Positions 36,966 through 44,699 of a DNA stretch of 64,000 nt are shown piece after piece (position 1 is the first letter of the stretch; each line of letters begins with the position of its first letter). Below the pieces are notes generated by a model that did not search any database, was not told the DNA's origin, and saw nothing but the letters and a program-made list of their open reading frames with translations. The position numbers and the translations under genes are program-made. Source of the stretch: Methyloceanibacter methanicus (GTDB taxonomy: Bacteria; Pseudomonadota; Alphaproteobacteria; Rhizobiales; Methyloligellaceae); contig NZ_LPWG01000011.1 of assembly GCF_001723285.1 (NCBI RefSeq), positions 314,501 through 378,500 of the forward strand, written 5' to 3'.

Positions 36966-36982
36966 TGCATACTAAGTATGCA
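36966..36982. promoter_or_regulatory. candidate NikR operator before hupE
   Basis: TGCATAC-TAA-GTATGCA is a perfect palindrome between nikR and hupE, 107 bp before the hupE ATG. NikR sites often contain GTATGA-type half-sites, although the classical spacing is longer. Assignment rests on position and half-site similarity. Confidence 0.5.
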
Positions 36983-37089
36983 AGCATGCATTTTTTGAAA
37001 CTGCGTGTTGCGCGGCGCGCAGTATGAAGTTTATTGTCAGATTGCTTACCGCTTATACACGTCGCTCCAAGACAAGAGGGAGGTTGCCC

Positions 37090-37686
37090 ATGAAGCGGTC
37101 GTTTCTTCGTCTGACAATCCTGGCGCTTTGCCTCGTTCCGTCCGCCGCTCTCGCGCACACCGGTATCGGTGCCACGAGCGGGTTCATGCATGGCTTCATG
37201 CATCCCCTCGGCGGTCTCGACCATCTGCTCGCCATGGTCCTGGTGGGCATCTTCGCTTACCAGCTCGGCGGCCGTGCCCTGTGGCTTGTGCCGCTGACGT
37301 TCATCGCCGTGATGGCGCTGGGCGGGTTCCTCGGCGTTGCCGACATTCCGGTGCCGTTCGTCGAAATCGGCATCGCGCTGTCCGTGATCGTGCTTGGCGC
37401 GATCGTCGCGTTCGGCATCAAGGCGCCTGTGGCCGTGGCCATGGCTATCGCCGGCTTGTTCGCGATCTTCCATGGACATGCCCATGGAACCGAGATGCCC
37501 ATGGATGCCTCCGGGGCCCTGTACGGCGCCGGCTTCATCATGGCCACCGCACTGCTCCACGCCATCGGTATCGGCATCGGAATGCTGATCGGCATGATGA
37601 GCCAAACCTTCGGCAAGACAGTCTATCGCGTGGCCGGAGGCGTTGCCTCCGTCGCCGGTCTCGCCTTGCTGGTCGGATACGTCTGA
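37090..37686 (+). CDS. hupE: HupE/UreJ-family nickel permease
   Basis: The 198-residue protein has a cleaved-type signal peptide (MKRSFLRLTILALCLVPSAA, then LAHTG) and about six membrane helices. The HPLGGLDHLLAM motif in the first helix is the metal-binding signature of the family, and HGHAHG lies in a loop. It would bring Ni2+ into the cell for hydrogenase assembly. GGGAGG precedes the ATG. A strong terminator follows, so it is a separate transcript from the hydrogenase operon. Confidence 0.9.
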   Translation: MKRSFLRLTILALCLVPSAALAHTGIGATSGFMHGFMHPLGGLDHLLAMVLVGIFAYQLGGRALWLVPLTFIAVMALGGFLGVADIPVPFVEIGIALSVIVLGAIVAFGIKAPVAVAMAIAGLFAIFHGHAHGTEMPMDASGALYGAGFIMATALLHAIGIGIGMLIGMMSQTFGKTVYRVAGGVASVAGLALLVGYV

Positions 37687-37714
37687 CCGGTCTCTCCCGT
37701 AGAGTACAGACCTG

Positions 37715-37745
37715 AAAACCGGCGCCTCAGGGCGCCGGTTTTTTT
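37715..37745 (+). terminator. intrinsic terminator after hupE
   Basis: AAACCGGCGCC pairs perfectly with GGCGCCGGTTT across a TCAG loop, with seven consecutive T residues at its end. Confidence 0.95.
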
Positions 37746-37881
37746 GGGTTGTACCTGCAAACCTAGTTTTCAGCTGCAAAGAAGGTTGCCTGACACTTCC
37801 CGCAACCTATTGCGTCGCAACATTTTTCCGGCTTGCCTCAGCACCCTAGAATTCTTGAGCTTTTCGCATTCTCGCAGCATG

Positions 37882-37897
37882 TGGCACGCCGTTTGCT
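37882..37897 (+). promoter_or_regulatory. sigma-54 promoter of the hydrogenase operon
   Basis: TGGCAC-N5-TTGCT matches the -24/-12 consensus exactly and lies 50 bp before hhyS. The NtrC-type activator encoded at 34482-35921 is the expected partner. The activator binding site is probably in the 130 bp upstream but is not obvious. Confidence 0.9.
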
Positions 37898-37946
37898 CTC
37901 CAGTTGACCAAGGCGGCACTCAAGCCGCCCACTGCGGAGGCAGCAA

Positions 37947-38909
37947 ATGGCCAATCTTCTGTGGCTCCAGGGCGGAGCCTGCTCCGGCAACACCATGTCG
38001 TTCCTCAATGCCGAGGAGCCGAGTGCTTGCGATCTCGTCACCGATTTCGGGATCAATGTTCTATGGCACCCCTCTCTCGGGCTTGAGCTTGGCGAGAACC
38101 TGAGACGCATGCTGGACGCGATCGTTTCCGGCGAAATCGCGATGGACATCTTCGTGTTCGAAGGAACCGTGGTGAACGCGCCGAACGGGACGGGAGAGTG
38201 GAACCGCTTCTGCGGGCGGCCGATGAAGGACTGGGTCGCCGACCTCGCCAAGGTCGCGACCTTCACCGTGGCCGTTGGCGACTGCGCGACCTGGGGTGGC
38301 ATCCCGGCAACGGCGCCAAATCCGTCCGAGAGCGAGGGCCTACAGTTTCTCAAACGCGAGCATGGCGGATTTCTTGGCAAGGACTACACGTCCAAGGCCG
38401 GACTGCCGGTGATCAACATTCCCGGCTGCCCCGCACACCCCGACTGGATCACCCAGATCGTGGTCGCGGTCGCGACGGGCCGCGGGGGCGATCTCACCCT
38501 CGATGAGTTCCAGCGCCCGAAGACGTTCTTCACGAGCTTCACGCAGACCGGCTGCACCCGCAACATGCACTTCGCCTACAAGGTTTCGGCGACGGAGTTC
38601 GGCCAGCGCAAGGGCTGCCTGTTCTACGATCTGGGCTGCCGCGGACCGATGACGCACTCCCCGTGCAACCGCATTCTATGGAATCGCGTGTCGTCGAAAA
38701 CGCGTGCGGGCATGCCGTGCCTTGGCTGCACCGAGCCCGAGTTCCCGTTCTTCGACCTCGAGCCGGGAACCGTGTTCAAGACCCAGACGGTCATGGGTGC
38801 CCCCAAGGACATGCCGACCGGCGTCGACAAGGCCGGGTACATCAAACTCACCGCCGCAGCGAAAGCGGCCTCCCCGGCCTGGGCCGAGGAAGATCTGTTC
38901 GTCGTTTGA
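37947..38909 (+). CDS. hhyS: [NiFe]-hydrogenase small subunit, group 1h (actinobacterial type)
   Basis: The 320-residue protein lacks a Tat signal and begins MANLLWLQGGACSGNTMSFL, the hallmark of the high-affinity, oxygen-tolerant group 1h enzymes. Only one of the two usual N-terminal cysteines (C12) is kept. In the characterised Ralstonia enzyme the proximal cluster has three Cys and one Asp ligand. Further cluster cysteines are in VGDCATWGG, IPGCPAHPDW, GCLFYDLGCRGP and MPCLGCTEPEFP. It passes electrons from the active site to a cytosolic or membrane acceptor. A sigma-54 promoter precedes it, and hhyL follows after 42 bp. Confidence 0.95.
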   Translation: MANLLWLQGGACSGNTMSFLNAEEPSACDLVTDFGINVLWHPSLGLELGENLRRMLDAIVSGEIAMDIFVFEGTVVNAPNGTGEWNRFCGRPMKDWVADLAKVATFTVAVGDCATWGGIPATAPNPSESEGLQFLKREHGGFLGKDYTSKAGLPVINIPGCPAHPDWITQIVVAVATGRGGDLTLDEFQRPKTFFTSFTQTGCTRNMHFAYKVSATEFGQRKGCLFYDLGCRGPMTHSPCNRILWNRVSSKTRAGMPCLGCTEPEFPFFDLEPGTVFKTQTVMGAPKDMPTGVDKAGYIKLTAAAKAASPAWAEEDLFVV

Positions 38910-38951
38910 CCTGGCACGAGCCAAGCCACCTCTTAGGGAGGAAGAAATCCC

Positions 38952-40553
38952 ATGTCTGAAGCTGCAGTCCAAACTCTCGATATCTCGCCGGTCGGCCGCG
39001 TCGAAGGGGATCTCGATGTTCGGGTCGATGTCCAGGACGGCGTCGTGACCAACGCCTGGACCCAGGCCGAACTCTTTCGCGGCTTCGAAGTCATCCTGCG
39101 CGACAAGGATCCGCAAGCCGGCCTCGTCGTGACGCCGCGCGCTTGCGGCATTTGCGGTGCCTCGCATCTGACTTGCGCCGCTTGGGCGCTGGACACCGCG
39201 TGGGCCACCGAGGTGCCGCCCAACGCGATCCTGGCGCGCAATCTCGGTCAGATCACCGAGTCGATCCAGAGCCTGCCGCGCCATCACTACGGCCTGTTCA
39301 TGATCGACTACACGCACAAAAACTATTCGGGGTCGCCCTTCTACGAGGAGGCCGTGAAGCGCTGGGCGCCGTTCACCGGCACCAATTACGAGCTCGGCGT
39401 GACGATCTCGGGCCGGCCCGTCGAAATCTATGCGCTGCTCGGCGGCCAGTGGCCGCATTCGAGCTACATGGTGCCGGGCGGCGTCATGTGCGCTCCGACC
39501 CTGACCGACGTCACCCGCGCCTGGTCGATCCTCGAGCACTTCCGCCGCAACTGGATGGAGCCCATGTGGTATGGCTGCTCGCTGGAGCGCTACGAGGAGA
39601 TCAAGTCCTACGACGATTTCCTGGCTTGGCTCGACGAGCGGCCCGAGCATGCCAATTCCGATCTCGGCCTGTTCTGGCGCATGAGCCAGGACATCGGGCT
39701 CGACAAATACGGCGCCGGCCTCGGCAAATATGTGAGCTGGGGCTATCTCCCGAGCGAGGAGCGGTACAACAAGCCGACGATCGAGGGCCGTAACGCGGCG
39801 GTCATCATGAAGAGCGGCGTGTATGACGGAAAGTCGGACACGCACAAGACCATGGACCAGGTCTTCACCCGCGAGGACGTGAAGCATGCCTGGTACGATG
39901 AGCCCGGCGGTCTGCATCCTTTCGACCGCACCACGAATCCGGTGCAGAAGAATACCATCGACCCCGACGGCAAGTACTCTTGGGCAACGGCGGTGCGTCA
40001 CGCGGAGAACGGGCGCCTCGAGGCCGGGCCGCTGTCCCGCCAGCTGATCGCCGGCGGAAGCCATGGCGAGTCCTGGCAGCACACCGACCCGCTCATTCTC
40101 GACATGTATCGCAAGATGGGCGGACCGAGCGTTCTGCTACGCCACTTCGCACGCATGCACGAAGGCGCTAAGCTCTACCGCGAGGCCGAGCGGTGCTTGC
40201 GCGAGTCAAAATTGAACGACCCCTGGTACATCAAGCCGACGGAGAAGGACGGTCGCGGCTGGGGTGCGACCGAAGCGATCCGCGGCGCACTGTGCCATTG
40301 GATCGAGGTCGAGGGCGGCAAGATCAAGAACTATCAGATCATCGCTCCGACCACCTGGAATGTCGGACCGCGTGCTGCGGATGAGGAGCGGGGCCCGATC
40401 GAGGAAGCATTGATCGGCACGCCCATTGCGGATGCGCACGATCCGGTGGAGGTTGGTCATGTCTGTCGCTCGTACGATTCGTGCCTCGTCTGCACCGTTC
40501 ACGCCCACGATGCGCGGACGGGAGAAGAACTTGCACGGTTCCGCACGGCCTGA
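38952..40553 (+). CDS. hhyL: [NiFe]-hydrogenase large subunit, group 1h
   Basis: The 533-residue catalytic subunit binds the Ni-Fe(CN)2CO centre through RACGICGASH near residue 63 and DSCLVCTVH near the end. The 16 residues after that His (AHDARTGEELARFRTA) are the extension removed by the maturation endopeptidase. A strong AGGAGGAAG site precedes the start. Group 1h enzymes oxidise H2 at trace concentrations in air. The gene order that follows (small iron-sulfur proteins, protease, NifU-Rieske, NHL, hyp) matches this group. Confidence 0.95.
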   Translation: MSEAAVQTLDISPVGRVEGDLDVRVDVQDGVVTNAWTQAELFRGFEVILRDKDPQAGLVVTPRACGICGASHLTCAAWALDTAWATEVPPNAILARNLGQITESIQSLPRHHYGLFMIDYTHKNYSGSPFYEEAVKRWAPFTGTNYELGVTISGRPVEIYALLGGQWPHSSYMVPGGVMCAPTLTDVTRAWSILEHFRRNWMEPMWYGCSLERYEEIKSYDDFLAWLDERPEHANSDLGLFWRMSQDIGLDKYGAGLGKYVSWGYLPSEERYNKPTIEGRNAAVIMKSGVYDGKSDTHKTMDQVFTREDVKHAWYDEPGGLHPFDRTTNPVQKNTIDPDGKYSWATAVRHAENGRLEAGPLSRQLIAGGSHGESWQHTDPLILDMYRKMGGPSVLLRHFARMHEGAKLYREAERCLRESKLNDPWYIKPTEKDGRGWGATEAIRGALCHWIEVEGGKIKNYQIIAPTTWNVGPRAADEERGPIEEALIGTPIADAHDPVEVGHVCRSYDSCLVCTVHAHDARTGEELARFRTA

Positions 40554-40647
40554 GCGCAAGCCGGCCGTTGATCCGGACGGACCTGATGAAGCGGAGGCTC
40601 GTCGGGCGTCAGAGCTCGACGAGTCCAACGAAACCAAAGGCACGCCC

Positions 40648-40959
40648 ATGGCGTCCGATCCGGAAGACATACTGAAGACCATCGCCGCGATGCTGGAAGC
40701 CGGCCTCGAGACCGAGGTCGAGCCCTTTCCGGAAACGGACAAAGAGTTCGCCGACATCCTCATCAAGCTCCGGCAGCTCGACCCCAATGACCTCAAGGGC
40801 AAGCTCGTCATCGGCGGGTTCGTCGACCACCCTTACGGGCCCGAGCAGCAGCGCTGCATGGAGTGCATGTACTACCTCGTGCATCGCAAATGGTGCGACC
40901 TGCCGGAACTCGCCGTGCCGGTCGAACCCGAATGGTGGTGCCGGCTCTGGCGCATTTGA
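40648..40959 (+). CDS. HiPIP-like small iron-sulfur protein, copy 1
   Basis: The 103-residue protein has four C-terminal cysteines, C70, C73, C83 and C98, in CMECMYYLVHRKWCDLPEL and EPEWWCRLWRI. The CxxC...C...WC pattern with flanking aromatics is like a high-potential iron-sulfur protein, though the spacing is shorter. The N-terminal 65 residues are acidic and helical. No Tat signal is present, so it is probably cytosolic. Position right after hhyL makes it a candidate electron acceptor for the hydrogenase. It is paralogous to the product of 41066-41377. Confidence 0.8.
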   Translation: MASDPEDILKTIAAMLEAGLETEVEPFPETDKEFADILIKLRQLDPNDLKGKLVIGGFVDHPYGPEQQRCMECMYYLVHRKWCDLPELAVPVEPEWWCRLWRI

Positions 40960-40968
40960 CGCGACGTC

Positions 40969-41040
40969 CGCGCCCCGGGACATTCGCGCCCCGGGACATT
41001 CGCGCCCCTGGGCATCTGCGCCCCTGGACATCTGCGCCTC
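40969..41040. repeat. 16-bp tandem repeat, four and a half units
   Basis: Units CGCGCCCCGGGACATT (40969-40984 and 40985-41000, identical) are followed by two diverged units (41001-41016, 41017-41032) and a partial one. They fill the gap between the two HiPIP-like genes. Strand slippage during their duplication is a simple source. Confidence 0.85.
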
Positions 41041-41065
41041 ATGGCCAAGCGCGGGAGGAACGCCC

Positions 41066-41377
41066 TTGAGCGACGAAGACGACAAGCTGCGCGAGACGAT
41101 CAGATCGCTGCTGGCCGGCGGGCTTGAGGTCGAGGTGTTCCCGCGGGCCGACACTCATGACGAGGTGCAGGCGATCGTGGGGCGCCTCCAGGCGAACGGC
41201 GATCTCAAGGACAGGCTCGCAATTGCCGGTTTTACGCTCACGCCCATCGAGCATGAGGGGATCGAGCAGGCCTGCGAGACCTGCATGTACTATCAGGTCC
41301 ACCGCTGCTATTGCGAACTTCCCGAGCTCGACGTACCGGTGGAACCTCAATGGTCCTGCCGGCTCTGGCGCATCTGA
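41066..41377 (+). CDS. HiPIP-like small iron-sulfur protein, copy 2 (TTG start)
   Basis: A TTG at 41066 six bases after GGGAGGA gives exactly 103 residues, the same length as copy 1. Cysteines again fall at 70, 73, 83 and 98, with an extra C81 (ACETCMYYQVHRCYCELPEL, then EPQWSCRLWRI). The N-terminal parts have diverged more than the cluster-binding tail. Two equal-length tandem copies suggest a heterodimer or two relay steps between hydrogenase and acceptor. No ATG start is available in frame, so the TTG decides the annotation. Confidence 0.8.
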   Translation: MSDEDDKLRETIRSLLAGGLEVEVFPRADTHDEVQAIVGRLQANGDLKDRLAIAGFTLTPIEHEGIEQACETCMYYQVHRCYCELPELDVPVEPQWSCRLWRI

Positions 41378-41425
41378 CATGCGCCGGACGCATTCCGCTG
41401 CCCCGCGATCCCAACCGGTGTCCCC

Positions 41426-41914
41426 ATGATTGCCGTCATCGCCTGTGGAAACGCAAATCGCCGAGACGACGGCGCGGGGCCCGAGGTGATGCGCGTCCTC
41501 AAGGAGGGCGTGCTCGCGAGCAAGGAGCCCGAGGTGCGCTTGCTGGACGCGGGCACAGACGGCATGGGTGTCATGTTCGCGGCCCGCGGGTGCCGGTCCC
41601 TGATCCTCGTGGACGCTTGCCGTTCGGGATCGGAATCCGGCGCCGTCTTCGAGGTGCCCGGTGAGGAACTGGTCCAGCCCTACCAGCCCTCGCTCAATCT
41701 GCATGATTTCCGCTGGGATCACGCGTTGCATGCGGGGCGGTCCATCTATGGCGAGGACTTTCCGGACGACGTGGTCGTCTTGCTCATCGAAGCGGCCAAC
41801 GTCGATTTCGGGCTCGAACTCTCGCCACCGGTCGCCGGGGCCGTGGCGAAGGTCGCCGCCCGCATCGAGGCGTTGGTGGCAGAGCGCTTGAACGGGAAGA
41901 CGGACAGAGGATGA
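41426..41914 (+). CDS. hydrogenase maturation endopeptidase
   Basis: The 162-residue protein matches the HybD/HoxM/HupD fold: IAVIACGNANRRDDGAGPEV at the N-terminus, with the Asp that helps sense nickel, then LLDAGTDGMGVMF and LILVDACRSG. It cleaves the large subunit after the last His of DSCLVCTVH once nickel is inserted. It overlaps the next gene by four bases. The normal GNxLxxDDG motif reads GNANRRDDG, typical of the group 1h versions. Confidence 0.9.
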   Translation: MIAVIACGNANRRDDGAGPEVMRVLKEGVLASKEPEVRLLDAGTDGMGVMFAARGCRSLILVDACRSGSESGAVFEVPGEELVQPYQPSLNLHDFRWDHALHAGRSIYGEDFPDDVVVLLIEAANVDFGLELSPPVAGAVAKVAARIEALVAERLNGKTDRG

Positions 41915-42231
41915 CGGAAAGCCTGAGCGTCACCGTGAAGCGCGGCAGTCTTTATCTCGGGTGTGACGTCTACGACCGTTACTTCCCCAAGCTCGATGGC
42001 GTGATCCTTCTGAGACGCGACGACGACCTTCTGATCCTTCCCGTCCGCCATGCCGCCTCCGGCGGTTACCTCCTCAAGCTGCGAAGTGCCGCCGGCGATC
42101 GCGTGGTGAGCGCACCCGACTTCTTCCGCGAGCAGGGGATCGAGGACGATTGCGAACGCCACCTTTCCGTGACCTGGAGCCCCGAAAAGGGGGCCTTGTG
42201 CGCGCCAGGCGCCTTTAAATTGCAAACTTAG
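41911..42231 (+). CDS. conserved-context hypothetical protein of the hydrogenase cluster
   Basis: The 106-residue product starts MTESLSVTVKRGSLYLGCDV and is predicted to be mostly beta-strand (GVILLRRDDDLLILPVRHAA, then GGYLLKLRSAAGD). No cysteine cluster or membrane segment is present. An ATGA overlap couples it to the endopeptidase gene. I do not recognise the family. A role in large-subunit maturation is possible from coupling alone. Confidence 0.7.
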   Translation: MTESLSVTVKRGSLYLGCDVYDRYFPKLDGVILLRRDDDLLILPVRHAASGGYLLKLRSAAGDRVVSAPDFFREQGIEDDCERHLSVTWSPEKGALCAPGAFKLQT

Positions 42232-42330
42232 TTTGAGCATGCGAAGGATATAGACAGTCTTCGCCAAACTCGATAGCATGACCTAAATCAAAAAAACGCG
42301 CCTCAAGGTGCGAGCTGGGAGGTACCCGGA

Positions 42331-43344
42331 GTGTTGACTCATCGAGTCGCCGAAGAGGTGCGTGCAGCGTTGGCGGTCGCCGACGACGAGAGTGCGAGCT
42401 CGATTGAGCGCGCGCAGATGCTCGTCGAGATCGCCCTCGGTCTCCAGCAGCGTCCAAAGACACCCGAACAACTTCATGCCGCGGTCGAGCTCTACGACAA
42501 GGCGCTCGCAGTCTGCCCCGAAGACGAACCGCTGCTCCGGGCCCGCATTACCGCGCGCAGAGGGACGGCGCTTCAAGCCGTCCCCGAGGACGGCACCGAG
42601 TGCCTGGAGCGCGCGCGCGCCGATTTGGAGACGGCCATCCCGATCCTGGGCAAGCTCGGCACGCCCGAAGAGACGGCCGAGGCGGAGATGAATTTCGGCG
42701 TCGTCGTCCAGGCTCTGGCCGGCGCGAACCGCGCGCGGATCACCGATGCCATTTCCGCCTATCAGCGGGCACTACGGACATTCAGCGGGACGAAGCATCC
42801 CGAAGAGTTCGCCATCCTGCAGAACAATCTCGCCACGGCGTTCCTGTCGATGCCGTTCACGGACGAACGGTCCAAGATGCGCGAGGCACTTGCCGTACAA
42901 GCCTTCGAGGAAGGCCTCAAGGTCGTAGGCCTCATCGACCATCCTTCCGAATACGCGATGCTGCAGAACAATCTCGGCAACGCGCTCCAATATGCATCGT
43001 CCAGCCACGTCGTCGAAAACAATCTCCGCGCTCTCGAAGCCTATGACGAAGCGCTGAAGGTTCGCACCCCCGAAACGACGCCGCTCGAATACGCCAACAC
43101 CATCGCCAACAAGGCGAACTGTTTGTGGAACCTGCCTGACGACCCGGCCGCGCCCGAACAGGGCAATCGCGCCAATCTCGTCCAAGCGCGGGGCCTCTAT
43201 GCCGACGCACGCGAGATCTTCATGCGTCACGGCGAGGCCGAGAAGGCCCGCATCGTCGGCGAAGCCTCGACCCAAATCGAGCGCGAAATCCTGGCGCTGC
43301 CGGCGTCGAACGGCAAGGGCGCGAACAGCGAAGTCGTGAACTGA
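42331..43344 (+). CDS. tetratricopeptide-repeat protein of the hydrogenase cluster
   Basis: The GTG at 42331 follows GGGAGG and gives 337 residues. Helical repeats with TPR character run through the protein (AVELYDKALAVCPEDEPLLR; AISAYQRALRTFSGTKHPEE; ALEAYDEALKVRTPETTPLE). NNL/NAL motifs recur in FAILQNNLATAFL and YAMLQNNLGNAL. There is no signal peptide. TPR proteins mediate protein contacts, so it may scaffold hydrogenase assembly. It begins 100 bp after the previous gene and could have its own promoter. Confidence 0.85.
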   Translation: MLTHRVAEEVRAALAVADDESASSIERAQMLVEIALGLQQRPKTPEQLHAAVELYDKALAVCPEDEPLLRARITARRGTALQAVPEDGTECLERARADLETAIPILGKLGTPEETAEAEMNFGVVVQALAGANRARITDAISAYQRALRTFSGTKHPEEFAILQNNLATAFLSMPFTDERSKMREALAVQAFEEGLKVVGLIDHPSEYAMLQNNLGNALQYASSSHVVENNLRALEAYDEALKVRTPETTPLEYANTIANKANCLWNLPDDPAAPEQGNRANLVQARGLYADAREIFMRHGEAEKARIVGEASTQIEREILALPASNGKGANSEVVN

Positions 43345-43370
43345 CAAATACGAAAGAAGGGAGAGCAAAA

Positions 43371-43583
43371 TTGGAACTTGCAGATTTGTCCATTGGGGGA
43401 GCGGTCATCGCTCTCATTGCGGGATTTGCCGCGTCTCTTGTCGGCGGCGCGATCGGCGGCGTCGTGGTCGGGGGCAAGGCCCTCGGTAACGAGCTTGCCG
43501 CCATGATGGGCGGTTTCTATGGACCGCTCGCGGGTGTGCCTGGCCTTGTCGTCGGGCTCATCGTGCTTGCGCTTCTGAGCTAA
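43371..43583 (+). CDS. small glycine-rich membrane protein (TTG start)
   Basis: A TTG at 43371 after AAGGGAGA gives 70 residues with two membrane segments, IGGAVIALIAGFAASLVGGA and GPLAGVPGLVVGLIVLALLS. They contain many GxxxG-type contacts. It lies 26 bp after the TPR gene and 12 bp before another small membrane protein. The pair could anchor the otherwise soluble hydrogenase to the membrane; this is an inference from position. Confidence 0.65.
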   Translation: MELADLSIGGAVIALIAGFAASLVGGAIGGVVVGGKALGNELAAMMGGFYGPLAGVPGLVVGLIVLALLS

Positions 43584-43595
43584 GGGAGGCGCTCC

Positions 43596-43820
43596 ATGTG
43601 GTCCATGGCTTTGAGTTCCATCGCTCTTTTCTTTCAAGGCAAGTTGTTCGCCGAGCCGGGCAAGGCTTATCGGCAGATTGCCATCGGCGCCGCGGTGACC
43701 GCGGCCGTTCTGATCGTGCTCGGCCTCGTCGGCGCCCCTGTGTGGGCTGCCGCCGTTGTTGCCGGTCTCATCGGCGGGGCGATCCAGCCCTACCTGTTCA
43801 GGGATCTCAAATACCGCTGA
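43596..43820 (+). CDS. small two-helix membrane protein
   Basis: The 74-residue product has one short amphipathic N-terminal segment (MWSMALSSIALFFQGKLFAE) and two membrane helices (AIGAAVTAAVLIVLGLVGA; AAAVVAGLIGGAIQPYLF). It ends RDLKYR, a basic cytosolic tail. It sits seven bases before the NifU-Rieske gene. No family is recognised. Confidence 0.65.
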   Translation: MWSMALSSIALFFQGKLFAEPGKAYRQIAIGAAVTAAVLIVLGLVGAPVWAAAVVAGLIGGAIQPYLFRDLKYR

Positions 43821-43827
43821 GGGTAGT

Positions 43828-44697
43828 ATGAACGTCGTCGATCCGACTCCGACAAAGCGCAACGATCTCGCCGAGCTCTTGAGCGATGTCGAGCGGCTCG
43901 AGTCGATTTTCGCGGCGTGGGATGAGACACCGAGAAACGCGGTTATTGCGTATCGCACGGCCATCGAGGCGTTGCATGGCGAGGCGTTGACCCGTCTCGT
44001 TCGGGCGCTGAAGGACGATCCTGCGGCGCTCGCCGCCATGAAGCGCGCCATTGGCGACGAGATTGTCTATGCGGTGCTTCGGCGCCACGGCATTCTCAAA
44101 GCCAGCCTCGTCGAGCGGATCGAGGTGGCGCTCGCCGGGATACGGCCCATGCTCGCGTCCCATGGCGGCGACGTGGAGTTGGTCAAGGTGGCGCCGCCGG
44201 CCATCGAGGTGCGTTTCCTCGGGGCTTGCGATGGCTGCCCCGCTTCGCAGCTGACGTTTCATGCCGGCGTGAAGAAGGCGGTCGAGGATGCCTGTCCCGA
44301 GATCACCGAGGTCCTGCAAGCGAAAGGCTCGGGTCTCGTCAATCGAGACAGCGCCCATTTCGTCAGCCCCTTCGCCAACCAATCCGCAAGCGATTGGCAC
44401 GAGGCCGGCAAGCTTGGTGAAATTCCCGATGGCGGTGTGCGATCGCTGACCGTCGGCGGTGAGAAGGTGCTTCTGGCACGGCGGGGCGCGGCCGTCACAT
44501 GCTTCCAGAACGCGTGCGCACATCTCGGCTTCCCCATCCATGACGGCGAGATCGCGGACGGCATCGTCACCTGTCCTCATCACGGATTCCAGTACGACCT
44601 CGCGAGCGGCGAGTGTCTGACCGCGCCCGAGGTCGCACTTCAATCCCACGCCGTGCGTGTGAGCGGGGACAAAGTCGAAGTGAGGCTCAGCGTTTAG
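43828..44697 (+). CDS. NifU-domain / Rieske fusion iron-sulfur protein
   Basis: The 289-residue protein has an N-terminal helical region and a central NifU C-terminal-type domain with the cluster motif FLGACDGCPASQL. Its C-terminal Rieske domain holds a [2Fe-2S] site: CAHLGFPIHDG and CPHHGFQYD provide two Cys and two His. The NifU part can carry a [4Fe-4S] cluster. In group 1h loci a protein with these domains is a recurrent neighbour and a candidate electron relay from the hydrogenase. It is followed two bases later by the NHL gene. Confidence 0.9.
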   Translation: MNVVDPTPTKRNDLAELLSDVERLESIFAAWDETPRNAVIAYRTAIEALHGEALTRLVRALKDDPAALAAMKRAIGDEIVYAVLRRHGILKASLVERIEVALAGIRPMLASHGGDVELVKVAPPAIEVRFLGACDGCPASQLTFHAGVKKAVEDACPEITEVLQAKGSGLVNRDSAHFVSPFANQSASDWHEAGKLGEIPDGGVRSLTVGGEKVLLARRGAAVTCFQNACAHLGFPIHDGEIADGIVTCPHHGFQYDLASGECLTAPEVALQSHAVRVSGDKVEVRLSV

Positions 44698-44699
44698 TC

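Noticed and set aside
38676-40082. Long minus-strand open frame opposite the hydrogenase genes
   Set aside because: It is a frame shadow of hhyS and hhyL in GC-rich DNA, with no start signal or domain.
40969-41040. CRISPR array
   Set aside because: Units are 16 bp, directly adjacent and without spacers; no cas gene is present. No other CRISPR-like array was seen in the window.
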